NCBI RefSeq assembly: GCF_030813235.1
Contig: NZ_JAUSUB010000005.1
Location: forward strand, 124,001 to 188,000
Direction of reading: 5' to 3'
Source: Cytobacillus purgationiresistens
Lineage (GTDB): Bacteria; Bacillota; Bacilli; Bacillales; Cytobacillaceae
DNA: 64,000 nucleotides
The notes below the pieces were generated by a model. The model made no database searches. It was given only the letters and a program-made list of their open reading frames with translations, and was not told the origin of the DNA. The translations under genes and the position numbers were made by a program. Positions 1-8,766 of this stretch are shown in pieces. Within the stretch, counting starts at the first letter, position 1, and the number at the start of each line of letters is the position of its first letter.

Positions 1-647
1 TTAAAACCATATTGTTTTCCCCTCTCAGCCTCCTTCATTAAGCCATCTTTATCATTAATATTAGAAAACACCGCATCAATCGGACTTTGAATTCCTGCAG
101 CCCTGGATGCATTCACTATTTGAGATCTCGCGTAGATTAACTCTGTTCCTTCACTAGAAAGCGTTATTCCTATATCATGAGAAAAATCAATTGAGCCAAA
201 CGCCATTCTCGAAACAAACGGGTGCGAACGTCCTATCTCATAAGCAAAATGAATGCCTTTGGCAGATTCTATGAGAGGAATAACCTCAAAATCAGTTCTA
301 TTTCTTCCTGTTAGATGAAGATTGTACTCTATATAGTTACATACCTTCTTTAATTGCTGCTCAGATTCCGCTTTTGGTAAAACAATTCCTTGTACATCAG
401 TGTTTATCGCTAAATCTATATCTTCTTTCCAATAAATTGTTGATGAGTCATTTATTCTTATAAAAATGTTTGATAAATCATTCAGATTTATCAAACATTT
501 CTTTACTTCTTTTCGTGCTTTAATTTTTGCTGATACTGCCACAGAATCCTCTAAGTCAAGAATGACATAACCAGCATCACTTTTTACCGCTTTTTCCATC
601 ATGCTTTTTGAAATTCCAGGTACAAAAAGATAGGAGCATTTCTTCAC
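1..647 (-). CDS. HpcH/HpaI aldolase / CitE-like lyase, 3' end outside the window
   Basis: The reverse strand is open from a GTG at 647 to the window edge (215 codons) and continues beyond it. The start of the protein (SYLFVPGISKSMMEKAVKSD) and a DLEDSV motif near residue 30 are typical of the CitE / malyl-CoA lyase branch of the HpcH/HpaI aldolase family. LPKAES, PLIESAKGI and FGSIDFSHDIG are the family's metal- and substrate-binding loops. Such enzymes cleave or form C-C bonds of 3-hydroxyacyl-CoA or citramalyl/malyl-CoA esters. The GTG has a GGGAAGG ribosome site upstream. It lies 34 bp downstream of dctM on the same strand, so it is probably the last gene of the TRAP-transporter operon. 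The exact substrate cannot be read from sequence. Confidence 0.85.
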   Translation of the reverse strand, partial: MKKCSYLFVPGISKSMMEKAVKSDAGYVILDLEDSVAVSAKIKARKEVKKCLINLNDLSNIFIRINDSSTIYWKEDIDLAINTDVQGIVLPKAESEQQLKKVCNYIEYNLHLTGRNRTDFEVIPLIESAKGIHFAYEIGRSHPFVSRMAFGSIDFSHDIGITLSSEGTELIYARSQIVNASRAAGIQSPIDAVFSNINDKDGLMKEAERGKQYGF

Positions 648-681
648 CTTATGCCTTCCCTTCGGATGTATTTTTTTTTAG

Positions 682-1950
682 TTACTCAGCAAGAAAAAGG
701 GAGATTTGCGGAAAGAAGATAACTAAAATTAACGCAAGAATCATCAGTGCATAAAATGGAACGACCCCTTTTATGACTTCACCAACCTTTTCTTTCGTTA
801 TCCCGCTCACAACAAATAAATTGAGTCCTACAGGCGGTGTAATCATCGCTAGCTCCATGTTAATTGTCATAATAATCGCAAAATGGATGATGTTAATATC
901 AAACAACGCTAATACTGGCAGCAAAATTGGTAATGTAATAAGAATAATCGCTGTTGCTTCTAAGAACATTCCCAGTAAGAAGAACATGATATTGACACCA
1001 AATATAAATATCCATTTATTTGCGGAGCTCTGCTCTATCCATAAAGCAAATGCCTGTGGTACTTGTTCGGTCGTCAGGAACATTCCAAAGATCATTGCCG
1101 AAGCGATAACTAAAAATATCATCGCAGTTACATTTATTGACTCTTTTAGCACTTCACGAAACATTTTAAAGGTCATTTCTTTATAAATAAAAACAGAAAC
1201 TATTATTCCATATAAACAAGATACAAATGCGGCTTCAGTCGGTGTGACAATACCTGAATAAATTCCTCCGAGAATGAATACCGGTAACATAAAACCCCAA
1301 ATAGCCTTATAAGTTTTTTTCCACCTTATATTCATCGACACTTTCTCTAATCTGCCATAATCATTTCTTTTCGCATGAAAGATAGCTGAGATTAATAATA
1401 ATCCACCGAGCATTAAACCTGGAATAATACCAGCTGCAAACAGCTTGCCGACAGATTCTTCCGCAACCGTTGCATAGATAATTAGCGGGATAGATGGTGG
1501 AATTAGAATACCCAAAGTTCCAGCGGCAGCGACTAATCCCATTGAATATCTCTTGCTATATCCCGCCTTCACCATAGCAGGTATCATAATTCCGCCAATC
1601 GCTGCTGCAGTTGCTGGACTTGATCCCGAAATAGCTGCAAACACCATACAAGCTAGAATCGTTACAACAGCAAGTCCGCCACGCATATGGCCAACCCATG
1701 ATTTTAAAGATTCTATTAAGTGATATGATATTCCACCCTTTGACATAATGACTCCGGCAAAAACAAATCCCGGGATAGCCATGAGCGTTGCCGAGTTTAG
1801 CGAGTTAAACATTTTTAAAACAACTGTGTATAATGTGAAATCCACCATGAATAAGGCAATGATACTTGAAAGCCCTAAACTGATGGCGATTGGTACTCTT
1901 AGGAGGCAGAGTATCGCAAAAGCAACGAATAAGATGATAATTGCTGTCAT
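682..1950 (-). CDS. dctM: TRAP transporter large permease (DctM family)
   Basis: The 422-residue, very hydrophobic protein has the about 12 membrane segments expected of the DctM / DedA-like large TRAP subunit. Family signatures include GGISYHLIESLKSWVGHMRG near residue 72, SGSSPATAAAIGGIMIPAM near 108 and GILIPPSIPLIIYA near 146. It forms the sodium-driven translocation channel for a C4-dicarboxylate or related carboxylate. Its ATG overlaps the end of dctQ by 4 bp, so the two are translationally coupled. The substrate-binding protein is divergent at 2802. Confidence 0.93.
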   Translation of the reverse strand: MTAIIILFVAFAILCLLRVPIAISLGLSSIIALFMVDFTLYTVVLKMFNSLNSATLMAIPGFVFAGVIMSKGGISYHLIESLKSWVGHMRGGLAVVTILACMVFAAISGSSPATAAAIGGIMIPAMVKAGYSKRYSMGLVAAAGTLGILIPPSIPLIIYATVAEESVGKLFAAGIIPGLMLGGLLLISAIFHAKRNDYGRLEKVSMNIRWKKTYKAIWGFMLPVFILGGIYSGIVTPTEAAFVSCLYGIIVSVFIYKEMTFKMFREVLKESINVTAMIFLVIASAMIFGMFLTTEQVPQAFALWIEQSSANKWIFIFGVNIMFFLLGMFLEATAIILITLPILLPVLALFDINIIHFAIIMTINMELAMITPPVGLNLFVVSGITKEKVGEVIKGVVPFYALMILALILVIFFPQISLFLAE

Positions 1951-2501
1951 GCGCCTACCCCTTTCTTTTTATTCTCTTCACTTAATTCTTTCATTTCCTC
2001 CACAAGAACTTCGAGCTCTCCAGTTAGCTCCTTCTTGTCGCCTTTTGCTGCTTTATACGATTTAGCTAAGAAATAAATGCCCATAAGTGCCAAACTAACT
2101 GGCAATACTAGGAAGGTGATCCACATCGGCAAACCGACATCAATTGTTTTAGTGCCTTGAATTTTTGTAAGCGTTATCAATTCAATCGAAGAATACGCTA
2201 GATAAAAAGAAAAGCCTGCACCAATTATATTGCTAATACAAGCTATAATTCTCTTATACTTAAAAGACAATTTATCAAATAACAATTCAACCTGAATATG
2301 CCGACTGTCCTTAAGAGCCATGCCAAAACCTAAAAAAATAGACCATACAAGCATAAATTCAAATATTTCTGTTATCCAAGCCTGGGGATAGTTTAAAACA
2401 TATCTAGTAAATACCCCGTAAACACTAACAGCAACGCCTCCCACGAATAAGATACCTGCGACTCCTTCCTCTAAAATATCAAGCTTTTTTAGTAGATTCA
2501 T
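1947..2501 (-). CDS. dctQ: TRAP transporter small permease (DctQ family)
   Basis: This is a 184-residue protein with four hydrophobic segments, the usual size and topology of the small TRAP subunit. The segment after the second helix (LVWSIFLGFGMALKDSRHIQ) is the conserved DctQ region. The C-terminal 35 residues are highly charged (many E and K) and presumably cytoplasmic. The start ATG has AAAGGAG 9 nt upstream. It partners DctM, with which it overlaps, and DctP. A 16-bp palindrome sits 19 bp upstream of the start codon, where a bound repressor would block the operon. Confidence 0.92.
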   Translation of the reverse strand: MNLLKKLDILEEGVAGILFVGGVAVSVYGVFTRYVLNYPQAWITEIFEFMLVWSIFLGFGMALKDSRHIQVELLFDKLSFKYKRIIACISNIIGAGFSFYLAYSSIELITLTKIQGTKTIDVGLPMWITFLVLPVSLALMGIYFLAKSYKAAKGDKKELTGELEVLVEEMKELSEENKKKGVGA

Positions 2502-2519
2502 TTGTTCAACTCCTTTTGT

Positions 2520-2535
2520 AGATTGTATCCAATCT
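2520..2535. promoter_or_regulatory. Palindromic operator candidate, copy 1
   Basis: AGATTGTATCCAATCT has perfect 6-bp arms around TATC. The core ATTGTATCCAAT recurs at 2657-2668. The form resembles operators of GntR/FCD-type regulators (consensus near ATTGTATACAAT), which often control TRAP operons. No regulator gene lies beside it in the window, so the identity of the binder is inferred. Confidence 0.5.
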
Positions 2536-2602
2536 GTTTTTCTATATTACTTTACTATATATCTTAAGATAAATAAACAGAAAATTTATTATTTTTTATG
2601 TA

Positions 2603-2631
2603 TTCACAATAATTCGCACTTTTGTTATACT
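2603..2631 (+). promoter_or_regulatory. Sigma-A-type promoter for dctP
   Basis: TTCACA at 2603-2608 and TATACT at 2626-2631 are separated by 17 bp. Each hexamer differs from consensus by one base. Transcription would start near 2638, just upstream of the second palindrome. Confidence 0.55.
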
Positions 2632-2654
2632 ATGAATTAGATCGTTTTTTTCTG

Positions 2655-2670
2655 ATATTGTATCCAATAT
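2655..2670. promoter_or_regulatory. Palindromic operator candidate, copy 2
   Basis: ATATTGTATCCAATAT has 6-bp arms around TATC and the same 12-bp core as the site at 2520. It lies about 20 bp downstream of the predicted dctP start point. The two sites therefore sit next to the two divergent transcription units. Confidence 0.5.
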
Positions 2671-2701
2671 ACATTTTATAAGGAGGTCCTCTCTATCATT
2701 G

Positions 2702-2785
2702 ATGATTGAAATTTTAACGAAGGGAAATGAAAGCGGTTACCTTATACTTGAAAAATTGAAAAGAAATTCTTTTGATTTCCATTGA
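2702..2785 (+). CDS. Possible 27-codon leader ORF upstream of dctP
   Basis: An ATG (with an in-frame TTG at 2699) opens 27 codons that end at TGA 2783-2785, two bases before the dctP ribosome site. A strong AGGAGG lies at 2681-2686, but it is 12 to 15 nt from these starts, longer than ideal. The peptide (MIEILTKGNESGYLILEKLK...) is not recognised. The cre-like site lies inside it. It may be a translated leader, or only chance open sequence in a long 5' leader. Confidence 0.25.
   Translation: MIEILTKGNESGYLILEKLKRNSFDFH
2728..2741 (+). promoter_or_regulatory. cre-like site (CcpA catabolite repression)
   Basis: TGAAAGCGGTTACC matches 13 of 14 positions of the Bacillus cre consensus TGWAANCGNTNWCA. 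It lies about 90 bp downstream of the predicted dctP start point and 60 bp before the dctP start codon, a roadblock position. This fits carbon-catabolite repression of carboxylate uptake. Confidence 0.55.
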
Positions 2786-2801
2786 AGAAGGAGGTTCTAA
2801 A

Positions 2802-3827
2802 TTGAATAGATTAAAGAATTTACTCGCCATTATATTCGTTCTATCCGTCGCTGCTCTAAGCGGGTGCGCTAACAGTACAAGTCATGCTGACGCACAACAA
2901 ACAGAAGGTGTACAGGAAATGACTATTAAAATTTCTCATGTAGTAGCAGAGAATACACCTAAACAAATGGGTGCATTAAAAATGAAGGAAGTCATTGAGG
3001 AAAAATCAGAGGGCAAAATCAAAGTGCAAATTTTCCCTAATAGTTCACTGTTTGGAGACAAGGATGAATATCAAAACTTAATTGCCGATAATATTCAGTT
3101 CATTATGCCTGAAATGACCAAGCTCGTCGGCAACGAAACTGGATTTAATATTCCTGCGATGCCTTTCTTATTTGAAAACGATCAGGCAGCTGAAGATTTT
3201 TGGGATGACGAAAAAGGAAAAGAAGTATTAGGCCGGCTTGAAAAAGACGGCGTAATCGGTGTATCCATGTGGCCAAATGGTGCTAAACACATTACGAATA
3301 ATAAAAGACCAATAGAATCGCCAGAGGATTTTAAAGGGATGAAAATCAGAACAACCGGAGGGCAGTTATTAGAAGAACTATTTGGAACGCTTGGAGCAGG
3401 TTCCACCTCCATCCCATTCGGTGAACTGTACACAGCCCTTCAGCAAGGTACAGTTGATGGACAAGATAATCCCTATAGTAATATAGAATCAAAGAAATTT
3501 GATGAAGTACAAAAGTATATTTCGATAATGGGGATTACACGAGTCGATTATGCACTTTTAACCAATACAACCTTCTGGAACAGCATGAATGATGATACGA
3601 AGGCCATCGTTGAACTTGGTATAGAAGAAGGAACGAAGATAGCAAGAGAATCTGCATCAAAATTAAATGAAGAAGCACGCGAGAAATTGATACAAAATGG
3701 AAATGCGCAAATAAATGAACTTTCAGAAGAACAAATTGCAGAATTCAAAGAATTTCTAACGCCTTTATACAATGAGTGGAAAGAGAAAATTGGTACTGAT
3801 ATTATCGAAGATGCTGAAAGCAGATAA
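2802..3827 (+). CDS. dctP: TRAP transporter substrate-binding lipoprotein (DctP family)
   Basis: The 341-residue extracytoplasmic receptor captures the carboxylate and hands it to DctQM. The TTG at 2802 is chosen because GAAGGAGG (2787-2794) stands 7 nt upstream of it; an in-frame TTG at 2772 lies before this site. The protein starts with basic residues, a hydrophobic stretch and a lipobox ALSGC, giving a lipid-anchored protein. Conserved DctP features are KISHVVAENTPKQMGALKM near residue 45, FPNSSLFGD, KIRTTGG with the carboxylate-binding Arg, and PFGELYTALQQGTVDGQDNP. It is divergent from dctQM and ends just before a bidirectional terminator. Confidence 0.93.
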   Translation: MNRLKNLLAIIFVLSVAALSGCANSTSHADAQQTEGVQEMTIKISHVVAENTPKQMGALKMKEVIEEKSEGKIKVQIFPNSSLFGDKDEYQNLIADNIQFIMPEMTKLVGNETGFNIPAMPFLFENDQAAEDFWDDEKGKEVLGRLEKDGVIGVSMWPNGAKHITNNKRPIESPEDFKGMKIRTTGGQLLEELFGTLGAGSTSIPFGELYTALQQGTVDGQDNPYSNIESKKFDEVQKYISIMGITRVDYALLTNTTFWNSMNDDTKAIVELGIEEGTKIARESASKLNEEAREKLIQNGNAQINELSEEQIAEFKEFLTPLYNEWKEKIGTDIIEDAESR

Positions 3828-3845
3828 ACTGCCTTTAAGCAACAA

Positions 3846-3878
3846 AAAAAGAATCCCTTTTAAATCGGGATTCTTTTT
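3846..3878. terminator. Bidirectional rho-independent terminator
   Basis: AAAAAGAATCCC pairs perfectly with GGGATTCTTTTT across a 9-nt loop. T-runs on both strands serve the convergent dctP and dehydrogenase genes. Confidence 0.85.
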
Positions 3879-3883
3879 GTTAA

Positions 3884-4939
3884 TCATTGCTTTAATCGAT
3901 TACAAATCTCCTCAGCCACTTCATTCGTAGTTGAATTTCCGCCTATATCTGGAGTTTTAATACCTGATGCAGTTACCTCTTCTACAACAGCAAGCAGCTT
4001 TTCTCCCATTTCAACCTCACCCAAATGATCGAGCATCATTTTCGCCGTCCAAATTTGTCCGATCGGATTGGCTATCCCCTTCCCATAAATATCTGGAGCA
4101 GAACCATGGACCGGTTCAAACATGGAAGGGTACTTCCCATTTGTGTTAATATTGCCGGCAGGCGCAATTCCGATACTGCCCATAATGGCTCCGCCAATAT
4201 CTGTTAAAATATCTCCGAATAAATTGCTAGCCACAATCACATCGAACGTTTGCGGCTTCGAAACAAAAAATGCAGCCAATGCGTCAATATGGTTTACTGA
4301 TGTTTCGATTTCTGGATATTCTTGCTTTACTTCATTAAACACTTCATCCCAAAAAGGCATAGAATGAACAATCCCATTGGACTTAGTTGCTGAAGTTACA
4401 TGCCCTTTTCGGGTTTTTGCTACTTCAAAAGCATATCTCATCGCGCGCTCTGTTCCCTTTTTAGTGAAAATGGCATTTTGAATGGCAATCTCGTCTTCTC
4501 CCTTATGTATTCTTCCTCCAGATTCGCTATATTCACCTTCGCTATTTTCTCTAACAACTAATAAATCAAAATCTCTCGGATTTGCAAGCGGTGATGTTAA
4601 TCCTTTGAATAATTTTGCAGGTCTTATATTTATGCTTTGTTCAAATTCTCGTCTAATTTTTATTAATAAGCCCCACAATGATACGTGATCTGGTACAATT
4701 GCAGGGTTGCCAACAGCGCCAAGAAAAATAGCATCAAAGTTTTTTAATATTTCGAGTCCATCATCGTCCATCATTTTTCCATGCTCTAAATAGTATTCAC
4801 AGCTCCAAGGAAATTCCTTTGTTTCAAAGTTAATGCCCCCATGCACTTCTGCAACCGTATGTAAAACGTTTAAAGCAGCAGGAACAACTTCCTTGCCTAT
4901 TCCGTCTCCTGGGATAACTGCGATATGATATGTCTTCAT
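3884..4939 (-). CDS. Tartrate / D-malate-type beta-decarboxylating dehydrogenase
   Basis: This 351-residue NAD-dependent enzyme belongs to the isocitrate/isopropylmalate dehydrogenase family. It begins MKTYHIAVIPGDGIGKEVVP, and the 350-residue length fits the TtuC/DmlA branch, which oxidises tartrate or D-malate and may decarboxylate it. LLVVRENSEGEYSESGGR and the metal-binding ASNLFGDILTDIGG are visible, as is EPVHGSAPDIYGKGIANP near the C-terminus. ATG 4939 is preferred over the upstream in-frame start at 5050 because GAGGGTGGGG precedes it and homology starts there. It faces dctP across a terminator. With the CitE-like lyase and TRAP genes it suggests hydroxy-dicarboxylate catabolism. Confidence 0.85.
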   Translation of the reverse strand: MKTYHIAVIPGDGIGKEVVPAALNVLHTVAEVHGGINFETKEFPWSCEYYLEHGKMMDDDGLEILKNFDAIFLGAVGNPAIVPDHVSLWGLLIKIRREFEQSINIRPAKLFKGLTSPLANPRDFDLLVVRENSEGEYSESGGRIHKGEDEIAIQNAIFTKKGTERAMRYAFEVAKTRKGHVTSATKSNGIVHSMPFWDEVFNEVKQEYPEIETSVNHIDALAAFFVSKPQTFDVIVASNLFGDILTDIGGAIMGSIGIAPAGNINTNGKYPSMFEPVHGSAPDIYGKGIANPIGQIWTAKMMLDHLGEVEMGEKLLAVVEEVTASGIKTPDIGGNSTTNEVAEEICNRLKQ

Positions 4940-5130
4940 TTCTTCCCCACCCTCATTCACATTTTTTATCTCTTTATTCATCATAGTCCTTATTATGGAA
5001 ATATTCAATTTAGATGTAAAAACTAAGGATAGGTTTTCTATAAAGCACATAAGACACTGGACATAATGAATTAATTAGTATATAAATTACATGAATCTAT
5101 TGTATAACATACCTTGAGGAAGTGAATGGA

Positions 5131-5862
5131 TTGGCAGAAAGAATATCTGTTGCCATAAAGCTAAAAAATGTGAAATACGGAACAAAAAATATGGAAATTT
5201 TAAAAGAGATAACCGGAGAAATATATAAAGGAGGAATTACCACACTCGTTGGTCCTTCTGGATCTGGTAAATCAACTCTCTTCAGTCTTTTAAACGGGAT
5301 GAAAACCCCTCAAACTGGAACGATTATCATTAATGACAAGGATATTGGCCAATACGACCCTATCCAACTAAGAAGAGAAGTAGGCATCGTTTTACAAAAA
5401 GCGACGATGTTAAGTGGAGATGTTTATAAAAATTTATCACTTCCTTATACGTTGCAAGGAAAAAGACTTTCAGAAGAAAAAGCCATAGAAATGTTAAAGT
5501 TAATTGGTCTAAATGAATCGTTCTTACATAGAAAGGCAAATGATTTATCTGGTGGGCAGCAACAAAGAATTTCTATTGCCCGTACATTACTTAACGAGCC
5601 GCCGATCTTGTTGCTTGACGAGATTACTTCATCTCTTGATCAAGCATCCCAACATGAGATTGAACAACTCATTTCCAATGTCAATAAGCAATTTTCTACA
5701 ACTATCTTATGGATTACACATAACTTGAGACAAGCATTGACAATTGGTCATGACACATGGGTAATGATCGATGGCAAGCTAGTTGAATCAGGAAGCAGCG
5801 ACCTGCTGCAAAACCCAAGGACAGATGAAGTAAGACGGTTTTTGAAAGGTGGGGAAAAATGA
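5131..5862 (+). CDS. ABC transporter ATP-binding protein, FetA/YbbL-like
   Basis: The 243-residue ATPase has a complete Walker A (GPSGSGKST), Q-loop (GIVLQKATM), ABC signature LSGGQQQRISIART, Walker B (PPILLLDEITSSLD) and H-loop (ITHN). Its pairing with a UPF0014 permease identifies it as the ATPase of the FetAB type, reported in E. coli to export iron. TTG 5131 lies 10 nt after TTGAGGA; a GTG at 5122 would almost touch that site. The permease start overlaps this stop by 4 bp. Confidence 0.85.
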   Translation: MAERISVAIKLKNVKYGTKNMEILKEITGEIYKGGITTLVGPSGSGKSTLFSLLNGMKTPQTGTIIINDKDIGQYDPIQLRREVGIVLQKATMLSGDVYKNLSLPYTLQGKRLSEEKAIEMLKLIGLNESFLHRKANDLSGGQQQRISIARTLLNEPPILLLDEITSSLDQASQHEIEQLISNVNKQFSTTILWITHNLRQALTIGHDTWVMIDGKLVESGSSDLLQNPRTDEVRRFLKGGEK

Positions 5863-6605
5863 GTTATCTTACCCTGTCAATAACATTAATATTTGTTCTC
5901 ATTCCGTTCATTCTTTCAAAGCAATTCAAATTGGGACTAGAAAAAGATACGGTTATTGCAACTGTAAGGTCAGTTATTCAGCTGCTTGCGGTTGGTTATA
6001 TTCTACAGTTTGTATTTGATTCTGAAAGCTATCTTTTCATCATCTTAATGATACTTTTAATGATTGGTGCGGCTGTACAAAATGCAAGAAAAAAAGGTGT
6101 TTCTATTAGCGGGATAACATGGAAGCTAATCGTTACGTACAGTTTTATTGAAATTTTGACACAGAGTATTTTGATTGGATTGAAGATTATACCTCCAACC
6201 GCACAGTATATTATCCCGATCAGCGGTATGCTCATCGGCAACTCTATGGTCCTCTCTATCCTTTTTCTTAATCGTTTTACAAGTGAAGTGGAGAATCGCA
6301 GCGATGAAACAGAACTGATACTGACACTTGGAGGAACGCCAAAACAATCGATTCACCATTCATTAATGTCTTCTATTAGAGCGAGCACCATTCCAACCAT
6401 TGAAAGCCAAAAAACGATTGGTCTCGTACAATTGCCCGGAATGATGAGCGGGCAAATTATCGCAGGTGCAGACCCAGTCCAAGCAGTGATGTTTCAGCTG
6501 CTTATCATATTCCTTTTATTAACTACCGCTGTCATTACAAGTGTTATGCTTGGTTTTCTATCTTATCCTTCATTATTTAATGAACGAATGCAATTCTTGA
6601 AATAA
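5859..6605 (+). CDS. FetB/YbbM-like metal exporter permease (UPF0014)
   Basis: The 248-residue membrane protein has about six to seven hydrophobic segments. It carries the UPF0014 signatures TVRSVIQLLAVGYILQF near residue 35, PISGMLIGNSM near 120 and QLPGMMSGQIIAGADPVQAV near 190. It is coupled to the upstream ATPase by an ATGA overlap. By family precedent it exports iron or another metal across the cytoplasmic membrane. A terminator follows directly. Confidence 0.87.
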   Translation: MSYLTLSITLIFVLIPFILSKQFKLGLEKDTVIATVRSVIQLLAVGYILQFVFDSESYLFIILMILLMIGAAVQNARKKGVSISGITWKLIVTYSFIEILTQSILIGLKIIPPTAQYIIPISGMLIGNSMVLSILFLNRFTSEVENRSDETELILTLGGTPKQSIHHSLMSSIRASTIPTIESQKTIGLVQLPGMMSGQIIAGADPVQAVMFQLLIIFLLLTTAVITSVMLGFLSYPSLFNERMQFLK

Positions 6606-6619
6606 AACAGAGAACCGCG

Positions 6620-6660
6620 AAAAACCGTGAGAGAAATGGATGATTCCTTCACGGTTTTTT
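6620..6660. terminator. Terminator between fetB-like gene and luxR-type regulator
   Basis: AAAAACCGTGA pairs with TCACGGTTTTT across an 18-nt loop. It is followed by T/AT-rich sequence and lies between convergent genes. Confidence 0.75.
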
Positions 6661-6667
6661 ATTATTC

Positions 6668-7792
6668 CTATTGAATGAATCCCTTTCGAAAAGCTGAAGC
6701 AACGACCTGAGTACGATTTTTCGCCTTTAACTTTTTCATTAAGCTGCTTACATAGTCACGTATCGTGTGTTCACTTAAAAAGAGCAGTTTTGCTATCCTC
6801 TTATTGTCATTTCCTTCTGCAAGGAGCATAAGAATGGAATGCTCCCTTTCTGTTAGATGAATATCACTATTCTTAACTAATGCCTCCCCTCTTCTTGAAA
6901 AGAATAAGCCAAGCCTAATCCCTATTTGTTCCAATAAAGCCAATTCCTTCGAGGTACAATCAAATACCTCTCCCATTTGATCAAAAGTAAGCCAGCCAAA
7001 TAATTGTTCTTCATGTACAATCGGAATGAATATCACGGAGGAAAGCCCAAATAACTGAATATGATCTTCATTTATATAATTTGTAGGATCTTTTAGAAAG
7101 ATTGGCTTCTGTGCACTAAATACAGTATATTTTCCACCTAAGTGTCCCCTCATGCTTTGAACTTTCTGAAGCTCTGTACCCACTACTCCATAAAATTCAT
7201 TCGACCATGGAACATAAGCATAAAACACGCAACGTTTATATTGAAACCATTCTTCACATTTCTTTAATATAAATGCTAAATTTTGTACCCCAGGAGAGCC
7301 AATTAATAACTTATTTAACTTATCTAATGATTTATTTTCCAAAATAGACTTCGTATCATTCTGTTCACCCTGATCACTGCTATTACAATGGTTATAGCTA
7401 TAGACCAAGTATGTAAAAACAGATAGTGAATACATGACAATTGAAGTGCTGCGATGATGTTTTATTTGAATTAATAATGTGATAAGTGATTTTTCAAAAA
7501 CCAGCTGGAATAAATTAAAGCTTTTCATTGATAAAATGGCCAATTGTGACATAAGCCATGTATGTAATTGTGCATTACCGTCCTCGCCGGGATGCTCCAC
7601 TTTTGAATGTGTAAATAATTGCAAAAAAGAATCTAGCAGCATTTCTGTCGCTATCCGATCTGATTCTATAATAGAAGAGTCAAGGTTAAGATAAATATTG
7701 ATGTTTTCCTCTAATTGTTTGCTATATGTTTTTACAAACATGACAAACTCAGAAAAAGTCATTTCTTCATATTGATTCAATGAACGCTTCAT
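6668..7792 (-). CDS. LuxR-type transcriptional regulator with GAF-like domain
   Basis: The 374-residue protein ends in a LuxR/GerE helix-turn-helix (LTEREHSILMLLAEGNDNKR, then LFLSEHTIRDYVSSLMKKLK). The middle (about 170-300) looks like a GAF sensor (PIFLKDPTNY, SSVIFIPIVHEEQLFGWLTF). The N-terminal 150 residues are helical and unassigned. ATG 7792 is chosen because AAAGGAG is 8 nt upstream; the ATG at 7813 precedes that site. It is transcribed away from two adjacent dehydrogenase genes, which are its most likely targets. The ligand is unknown. Confidence 0.85.
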   Translation of the reverse strand: MKRSLNQYEEMTFSEFVMFVKTYSKQLEENINIYLNLDSSIIESDRIATEMLLDSFLQLFTHSKVEHPGEDGNAQLHTWLMSQLAILSMKSFNLFQLVFEKSLITLLIQIKHHRSTSIVMYSLSVFTYLVYSYNHCNSSDQGEQNDTKSILENKSLDKLNKLLIGSPGVQNLAFILKKCEEWFQYKRCVFYAYVPWSNEFYGVVGTELQKVQSMRGHLGGKYTVFSAQKPIFLKDPTNYINEDHIQLFGLSSVIFIPIVHEEQLFGWLTFDQMGEVFDCTSKELALLEQIGIRLGLFFSRRGEALVKNSDIHLTEREHSILMLLAEGNDNKRIAKLLFLSEHTIRDYVSSLMKKLKAKNRTQVVASAFRKGFIQ

Positions 7793-7983
7793 AATTCTTA
7801 CTCCTTTAAACATCCCCCTATAAAAAGCGGGGAATTCTGATTCAATTATACATTATCTTGTAGGGTAGTATTTTGAAATCAAAATAGTAACATTATTATT
7901 AGGACAAATCAATGTATGCTTTAACGGCAACTAACTTATTATAAGTATGATTTGTTAAAAAATGAAAGGGGTATGTGCAAACG

Positions 7984-8739
7984 ATGAGAGTTAATAATAA
8001 AATAGCGATTATTACTGGTGGAGGAACAGGAATTGGTAAAGAAACTGCAAATTTGTTATCTAAAGAAGGAGCAAAAATTGTGGTCACTGACATAAATGAA
8101 GAGTCAGGAAATCAAGCTGTAAAAGAAATCAAGGACAATGGTGGAGAAGCAATCTATATCCATCATGATGTGAGTAAGGAAGAAGATTGGATAAATGTTG
8201 CTAAGGAAACAATTGAGGTTTACGGTCAGGCAGATATACTATTCAATAATGCTGGTATCTACATTATTAAGCCGCTAGCTGAAATCGGGGTAGATGAGTG
8301 GAATAAGCTCATGTCTATTAATGTAACTGGTGTCTTCTTAGGTATGAAGCATATTATGCCTATCATGGCTAAACAGAAAAAAGGCTCTGTTATTAATGCT
8401 TCTTCTATTGCAGGCTTAACTGGTGCTGCCGGGCATGTTTTATACGGTGCTAGTAAAGGTGCGGTCAGAATTATGACAAAAGATGCAGCAATTGAATATG
8501 CGCCTATGGGTGTAAGAGTGAATTCCATTCATCCAGGTTACATTAATACCGGAATGGCAGACTATGCTTCAGAAAAAACGGGTCAATCTAAAGAAGAACT
8601 CGGGTCGAACCTATTTCCGCTCGGATATTTAGGTTCAGTGAAGGATGTTGCCAATACAGTATTGTTCCTAGCATCAGATGATTCAGCTTATTCTACAGGT
8701 GCTGAATTTGTCATAGATGGCGGAGCAACTGCAAGATAA
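7984..8739 (+). CDS. Short-chain dehydrogenase/reductase
   Basis: The 251-residue classical SDR has the cofactor motif TGGGTGIG near residue 13, NNAG near 87, the catalytic Ser in NASSIAG, and YGASK. The Asp in VVTDIN after the second strand favours NAD. ATG 7984 lies 12 nt after GAAAGGGG; an in-frame GTG at 7975 is too close. The gene stands 27 bp before a second SDR on the same strand and opposite the LuxR-type regulator. The substrate is not evident. Confidence 0.85.
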   Translation: MRVNNKIAIITGGGTGIGKETANLLSKEGAKIVVTDINEESGNQAVKEIKDNGGEAIYIHHDVSKEEDWINVAKETIEVYGQADILFNNAGIYIIKPLAEIGVDEWNKLMSINVTGVFLGMKHIMPIMAKQKKGSVINASSIAGLTGAAGHVLYGASKGAVRIMTKDAAIEYAPMGVRVNSIHPGYINTGMADYASEKTGQSKEELGSNLFPLGYLGSVKDVANTVLFLASDDSAYSTGAEFVIDGGATAR

Positions 8740-8766
8740 TTTATCAAATAGATGGGAGACTTGATG

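Noticed and set aside
5098..5109. ATTGTATAACAT as a third TRAP-type operator
   Set aside because: It matches only one half of the palindrome and has no second arm, so it is probably chance.
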